A DNA stretch of 64,000 nt from Eutypella sp. D-1 (taxonomy: Eukaryota; Ascomycota; Sordariomycetes; Xylariales; Diatrypaceae). This document shows, in pieces, positions 58,132 to 64,000 of the stretch. Position numbers and translations under genes: made by a program. The notes under the pieces are model-generated. The model saw nothing but the letters and a program-made list of their open reading frames with translations. It ran no database searches and had not been told where the DNA came from. Location: contig JAJTTP010000001.1 in NCBI GenBank assembly GCA_023313575.1, positions 4,588,001 through 4,652,000 on the forward strand, in the 5' to 3' direction. Numbering within the stretch: position 1 is the stretch's first letter; each line of letters begins with the position of its first letter.

Positions 58132-59455
58132 TCATTCCCGCCCGCCAAGGAACCTGTATATGACCGAGAAGTCTCTATTCTTACACGCTTCTAACTTCTC
58201 CGCCTCCTCGTAGACCTCCCTGGCGCGGGCGCCGAGTTCGAGCCTCGCTTTGGCCTCTTCGGCTGCTACGATGGCTAGCTTGAGGTCCTTTTTCATTAGG
58301 CTGATGCCGAAGCCTCCGGCATAGTCACGGTTGGCCGGCGCGGTCTCGACAACGCCTTTGACCGGGTTGTTTACCTCGCTTGGCCAGCACTTTCCGGTGC
58401 TGACGTTGATGACATTGGCAAGGGTCTTCGGCTCGAGGCCCCACCGCATACCGAGGTTCATGGCCTCGGCCGTCGCGATGTTGTTGATCGCGAGCAGGTA
58501 GTTGTTGGCTAGCTTGGCACTCAGGCCGGTTCCCTGGATGCCGCAGTGCAACACCCGCTTGCCCATCCGCAGCAGGATCGGCTCAATGGTCGGTACGAGT
58601 GCGTCCGGGGCTCCTAGCATGAAGGTCAAGGTGCCCGCGGTCGCACCTACGACGCCACCAGACATCGGCGCGTCGACGAATTGGCCCTGGCCCGAGGATC
58701 TTACTTGTTCAGCAACTTCGCGCGACGTCGACGGGTCGATCGTAGAGCAGTCTATGAATGTCCTGTTCTTCTTGGGTAGGCCGGGGGCTACGATCTCGGC
58801 GTAGACACCTTTGACGTGCGGGGGTTCTGGGAGTACGGTGATGACTGTATCCTTATACAATGTCAGTTCCATGTATACAGCTACGGCTGCTTAGGTGACG
58901 GATGACGCGAGCGGGTTGGAATGTGCTTCTTCAGAGGATTGGCTGTATGATGTGATAATCACGATAAGACCGGCAAGCCGGCCCCAACTTAGATCATAGA
59001 TAGAACATACTCATCATATGAAGCAGGGGTAGGGGGGTAGGTTCAGGGTAGATACGATAAGTCAGGGAATGAAATACATACTGCGTCCTTAGCTGCATCT
59101 TGTGCGCTTTCTGCGAGATGAATCGATGCACCGCCCGTCTGGGACTCCCGCATCTCGTCTGATAGCTTGCGCATCGCGTCCTTGTTGATGTCATACAAGT
59201 GGACGGAGTCGCCGGGAGGGAGCTTCGACTGAAGGTTCCTGGCCATTTGGTAGCCCTACGATAGGGGGATAGATTCATTAGTTGCCTGGGTACGTTCGGC
59301 CGGCATATATGTTGGTAGGATGAGAGCTGGACTGTGCATACCATCTGACCCAGGCCAATGAAGCCATATGTGTCCAGCCGTCTCGCCGTCGTCGAAAATT
59401 GTCGACGCCGACTCTGCGTCCGGAGCAGGTTCCATGCTGTTGATGAAGTCCTCAT
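58132..59455 (-). CDS. 3-hydroxyisobutyrate dehydrogenase, mitochondrial
   Basis: Three exons, complement(join(58132..58851,59082..59255,59342..59455)), encode 335 aa. Exon 1 encodes a basic presequence (LLRTQSRRRQFSTTARR) ending at the dinucleotide-binding loop YGFIGLGQM. Exon 2 completes it as GYQMARNL (GxGxxG type) and gives VHLYDINKD. Exon 3 holds FVDAPMSGGVVGATAGTL, the substrate-binding signature, and SAKLANNYLLAINN with the catalytic lysine of the beta-hydroxyacid dehydrogenase family. The enzyme oxidises 3-hydroxyisobutyrate to methylmalonate semialdehyde with NAD in valine breakdown in the mitochondrial matrix. Introns are 86 and 230 nt. The junction KDADTVITVLPEP is phase 0. The length is normal for the family. 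It lies just downstream of the Bqt4-like gene on the same strand; no functional link is evident. Confidence 0.93.
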
Positions 59456-60963
59456 CGTGAAGGATTAGCTCTGGCTCCCAGACTGACCAGGAATCATCTG
59501 CAGTCTTATCCCTGGAAGCGCAGAGAGCTGTCTTTAACCAAAAGTATGTGAGGTAAAGCAGTGAACTAAACTAGAGCTCTTCCCATCGGTGGATGATCGC
59601 GGGGTGGTTGAAATGGTGGATGATTCGCCCGGCAACCGCGAGAAACCGATCATTGCCGGTACTAAGCACCCAGACCAGGGCGCAGCTCACGTCTTGGTAT
59701 TCTCCAACAGCTGGGCCGACTTTTCTCTATCTTCTCCAGCCCGAGCGGAGAGATCAACCACCACCAATCATCTTCTCATCTTATCGTTGGAGACATTCTG
59801 AGGGACATTATGTGGACATTGGCCTGACTCTGTAGTCGGAGAGCTTTTGTGATAATGTGTGCCTTCGCATATGATATGAAGGAGTCTATTCCATTCTATA
59901 CGAGATGGCTGCTAGCAAGAATTGACTTGTCTAACAAAGAAAAAAGTTGCATAAATGAAAATCAAGATTGATTGAAAATTTAAGTTGGGACTGATAACCA
60001 ATTTCGCTTTTTCTCTCTTTTTTGGAAATTTCCTTCTTTTTTTTCTTCTTCCTTCCTTCGGACCTAAGCTCGGACCATCTAATTTCGGCTAAGAGATATA
60101 CTGAAGGCGGTCGATTCGGGCAGTTCTAAGGCAGCAAGGGTCCTTACAGCCCTTATTAGACTTTTCGGATAGCCCCGATCTGTCACCTGAGTTAATACCG
60201 ACCACGCTATAAAGGACGCTATATAGGACGCTATGTAGGTAGGTAGCTTCTCCTTAAGTTTGGTAAAAGGCTCTAAGCCCCATGTCTATGGGCACGGTAT
60301 TGCAGTATTATTATGTCAAAAACTTGCATTTGACTATAAGGATGTTTTTATAAATGTTACGTAGTTTCTTGTGTAGCTTCTAATAATGAAGTTGATTTAG
60401 ATTATAGGGGAACACGTACTTTCGTGGTTCCCTATTTTCATGCTTTCTTATCTTCTTATAGCGCGGCTAAAGCAGCTTGTCCAGTTGCCAACTTCCGTGG
60501 TCGAGCTAATGTGTGCGTTGATGGCACGTGGGTTCATTTGCACATCAAGGTTCAGGGTCCGGAATAAGGCCTTGGGTATATTGGAGTAGCAAGGTGTACT
60601 CTTCCATAGGAATCCGGCCCTGGACTCCCTCCGATAATTTAGTGAACGAGTGATGATTATCTCCATTATGATAAAGTTGGACCGAAACGCCTTTGCACCC
60701 CGGGGCCTCCGTACTCATGTTGTGGGATGAAAAGGATGTATACATGTGTTGGCACATTTGGCCTTGGATATGAAGTATAACAGTTGATCTACATTCAACC
60801 GTCTGGGTATGGGTATGTGGAAAACAGAACTCGTCACTACCGGGCTTCCTCCTAAACAACAATTCTTAAAACAATAGATTCTGGGGTTCCTTCCGAAGCT
60901 CCTCGTAGCTCCGAGCTTTATGATTACGGCAATGCGTAATCAAGATTTAAAGCGGCCTACTGT
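59456..60963. other. intergenic, no gene supported
   Basis: This 1.5 kb AT-rich region lies between the HIBADH promoter side and the end of the Bqt4-like gene. It contains a TAGG-type word at 60234-60245. Short frames have no family character. Confidence 0.5.
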
Positions 60964-62333
60964 CTAGAATACGCCCATAACGTATGGGATCAGAGCACTA
61001 TGATGTCGTTAGATCTGAGCTCCCCATGGGGAAGTGTAATGAACATGTCAAACTTACCCTACTGCAAGCGTGGCGCTGAGGCCAACTAGTGCCCGATTCC
61101 GGACGCGCTCCTTTCTCAGTTGCACCTCCGTCTTCTCCGTCTTGGCCTTCTTGGTCCTTGGGCCCTGCGCCGACCTCTCAGCACCATCCTTCGATTCTTT
61201 GTCTTCGTCGTCATCACTGGTTGACACCTCGTCGGCTTTGCGCTTGCTGCTGCTGATACCCGCCGCTTCATCCGCATCTCGGGCAGCCTCTGCCATCGCT
61301 TTAGCTTCCTCGATTATTCGCTGCGCCTCCTCGGGATTTGGCTGTTCGGCGAAGGGAAGCTCCACCTCCACGTTGGTGTGCTTGACCTCGGCACCATTCT
61401 GGAAGGTCACATCTTCGCCGAGCTTGATCTGGACCTTGGGCTGCTCATCAATGGGCCCAAAGACGACCGCAGGCTCCTTCTCGACCGTCTTGATCGTGGT
61501 CCCCTCAGCAACAGCAGCAGGTGTCTCATCGTCTGTCCGGGTACCGTTCGTGGGTGGCTTAACTTCCTCTTGCACAGGGGGAGTCTCTGTCCTGGACTTG
61601 GCCGCTCGCTTTCGCGGCGATGCGATAGGGCGCTTCTTTGTGGGACTAGCTGAGCGACGCGCACGGGTGTTGCGTGGAATCGACGAAGGGGTGGGTGGCG
61701 CTAGAACGGGGTGAGAGTGGGAAACGCCATCGAACCTCGGCGGCGCCATGATCTTCTTCGGCGGACTATCGGGAGCGCTAGTCACAGCAATCTCGGTAGG
61801 GTCCAGAAGGGCTTCAATCCAGGGAGAGATCTTATACTCGGCGGCCAGGGCGAGGGCCTGCTCAGGAGGGATCCAAACGTTTCCAGCAGTTTCCTCCTGG
61901 CTCGTAGTCGGGAGGGACTTGATGTACTTGCGCTCGTTTTCTTCCTCGATAGCCTCCGCGTAGGGAAACGTCGCCTTGAACATACCCGTCGCGGACACGT
62001 AGCCATCCTGGCTGCGGCGCATGAGGAAGTAGGAGTTAGGCGACGACTTGAAAATTCCCGAAGTGATGCCCTTCGGCAGAGGAGCCCGCAAGTGAGCGTA
62101 GTCGAAAACACCGAGACTCGATGGATCGACGTCGCCCGTAGCGCCGGCAGCGACCATCTTGGGAGTCAGTTGGGTCTGGCCCAAGCGACGGCGCGCGACG
62201 AGTTCTGGCACTGTTTAAAGAGTTAGCTACCAATTACTGTGCTTCAGGAGACGACGTTTGAATCAGTACATTCTGGAATGTCCCCAGTCATAAGGGGGTT
62301 ATGCCTCTCGGGCAGTTGGCGTTCTGAAGCCAT
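60964..62333 (-). CDS. BQT4: Bqt4-like APSES/KilA-N protein with C-terminal membrane anchor
   Basis: Three exons, complement(join(60964..60997,61058..62210,62270..62333)), encode 416 aa. Exon 1 supplies MASERQLPERHNPLMTGDIP; without it the frame has no ATG. Residues about 55-160 form an APSES/KilA-N-type domain (SSPNSYFLMRRSQDGYVSAT, then VWIPPEQALALAAEYKISPW). The middle is disordered with basic (KKRPIASPRKRAAKSR) and acidic runs. The C-terminus is basic and then hydrophobic (RALVGLSATLAVGALIPYV), a tail-anchor-like segment. S. pombe Bqt4 has this plan and tethers telomeres to the inner nuclear membrane, so the same location is inferred here. The last exon is only 34 nt. The 60-nt intron before it (gtaagt donor, ctaac branch) must be spliced to finish the membrane segment, since retention gives a stop right after AVG. 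The 59-nt first intron also has a ctaac branch. Confidence 0.88.
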
Positions 62334-64000
62334 TGTGCTCTAAATTTTAGGCTGAGCAGGGTGTTTTACGCGATGCGACTGGATTGACTGAGTCGCGATT
62401 AAGGATCACGAGCAATCGCGGATATGATTAAAAGACGTATTAAAAGGGATTTAGTAGTAAATTTGGCCCAATCGATGACTGTAAACGAGGCCTGTTAGTG
62501 AATGTCATTAAATCGCGTTGTCGCGCGCTTTTAGATGAAATCGCGAAATGGGATCCAGAGGCGCGCGGTTTCGGGATTTTTGGCGGGTGGATTGGGGGAA
62601 TGGGCCACACTTACTTTTCCACTTAAAGGAGATGAAATAGGAAAAGGCTGCTGCACCTTATAAAAGTCAGATACGGAAGAAAGCGAAGGAAAGACTACGC
62701 GGCACTGAGGTTAAAGCAAAAAAAAAAAAGGGTGTGTGAAAAGGAATTATGTGTAAAATTATCCGTACCTGATTTCGAGGTTATGGTTGATGAAAAAGTC
62801 AAAGTATTTAGAAAACCCCCAGGTTCAAGCGCCAAAAAAAGTCAGTTGGTGCCCGGGGTGGGTGTGTGACTGGAGTTATGGGCGTGCCTGCTTGCTTGTA
62901 TGGGTAAAAGTGATGTTGGACAAGAAGGAACTTGCTTGAGGATCCCGGGGAGAGTGAAAAAGGGACACGACTTAAGGATACATAGTAGAGAACCTGGGGC
63001 CGTCTGGGCGAGCTTCTACTCAGATTCGCTGCTAGATTGACATAAAAAGCAAGCATACCTAGATAGTCGCGAGATTGATGAATTATGGCCCAGTTTTACA
63101 GAATTCTAGCCAATCAAAGCGTGCCAGAACACCCCTGGAGACCCGATCATACATAATTTGACTCCGCTCGAGGACTAACTCCCCTATGTACTAGTTGATG
63201 TAACCTAAATTGGCCTTTTGACATTTCCCATATTCCCCCATTTGGATAGAGGTGGAGTTCATTTTCGCGTATGCAATATGCACGTACTTAATGTAGTTAG
63301 TTATCTATTGTGGCTAGCTTGACAGGCAAGCCCAGGTGATTATTCAACGTACTTAGGTAGTTACCGTATGAAATCCGACATCTCGATGTCTTTGGCACTG
63401 TACTTTATCAGATAGCACGAGCCAGCCAAGTGATCACGTGGGCGCCCGTGTTTATCAGATTGACACGTTATAAGCATATGCCTCCTTAATGCCCGTGTCC
63501 TCTTTTGTAGCATTGCAAGGACCTCGAAGTTGAAGTTTTATCATAGATACCTACCTAAGTATTTGTACAAAACAACAGAACACCCCAGACCTTCGATAAC
63601 CTTCGAAAAATAACTACATTTGATGATCTACCCAGCATCTGCATGCTGCCCAGCATACCTACGCAACTACGGTACTAGTTGTGGCATGCCTGTCAACCGG
63701 CCTACATCCTGCTTGGTATTCAGACTTACCAGCCTACCTAGACATACGCAAAATTCCGTAGATGCCCCTGGAACTCGGGTATACCCATTAGATGTGGTGT
63801 TTTACGGTATACATTACATCATACCGGGAACTAAAGGTATCCTAGCCTCCCTATTTATATCTAGCAAGTAGATACGTGAGATATAAATTACCTATATACA
63901 TAATTTATGCTTGTTCTCCAGAAACGGTATATCTATGGACCTCGGGATGCATACAATTATATATGCACATACCTAAATGTATGCCCTCCAAGGTTACCTA
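62334..64000. other. intergenic to window edge, no gene supported
   Basis: This is the promoter side of the Bqt4-like gene, followed by AT-rich DNA with TAGG-type words (about 63549-63560 and the final bases). An A run lies at 62717-62729. No coding sequence is supported. Confidence 0.5.

Noticed and set aside
1..64000. CRISPR arrays, bacterial operons, rRNA genes, telomeric repeats
   Set aside because: None is present. The gene structure is eukaryotic throughout and no TTAGGG array is seen.

Overview
The window is nuclear DNA of a filamentous ascomycete (Pezizomycotina, most likely Sordariomycetes). The evidence is short GT-AG introns (mostly 50-160 nt) with CTAAC/CTGAC branch sites and a characteristic gene set: a quinate-repressor-type protein, an AA9 polysaccharide monooxygenase, a PNP-NACHT-ankyrin NLR, a Clr5-domain protein, an RTA1-like protein and a C6 zinc-cluster protein. 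I see no rRNA, tRNA, CRISPR array or intact transposon. I reconstructed 17 protein genes by joining exons by eye. Every proposed junction restores the reading frame, and in most cases it also restores a family motif.

Layout. 1-6.4 kb: a C6 zinc-cluster gene (minus) head-to-head with a QutR/qa-1S-like gene (plus). 7.1-12.7 kb: a sulfotransferase-like gene, then a four-exon PNP_UDP-NACHT-ankyrin NLR. 12.7-20.8 kb: mostly non-coding, with one small unknown gene at 15.4-16.1 kb. 20.8-25.6 kb: a secreted AA9 LPMO and a thioredoxin with a mitochondrial presequence, both minus. 28.1-30.6 kb: a large disordered basic protein. 30.6-37.8 kb: a 7.2 kb gene desert rich in TAGG-type motifs. 37.8-44.0 kb: a Clr5-domain gene (minus) head-to-head with an AAA+ ATPase gene (plus), with a complex inverted repeat between them. 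44.8-50.5 kb: a housekeeping block with NUF2, an unknown conserved-looking gene, and AP-3 beta. 51.9-55.2 kb: an MFS transporter converging on an RTA1-like membrane protein. 56.0-62.3 kb: ACC deaminase, 3-hydroxyisobutyrate dehydrogenase and a Bqt4-like APSES/KilA-N protein with a C-terminal membrane anchor, all minus.

How the genes fit together. The AA9 LPMO, the ACC deaminase and the quinate-type regulator suggest a fungus living on or in plant material (inference). NUF2, AP-3 beta, HIBADH, thioredoxin and the Bqt4-like gene are ordinary housekeeping genes. The NLR, sulfotransferase-like, Clr5 and AAA+ genes look accessory. I did not find a clearly new multi-gene system. The points most worth a second look are: the quinate repressor with altered catalytic residues and no visible quinate catabolic genes nearby; an NLR whose nucleosidase domain keeps its catalytic residues; three introns that are multiples of three and contain no stop; a membrane anchor completed only by a 34-nt terminal exon; and the inverted repeat at 41.03-41.13 kb.
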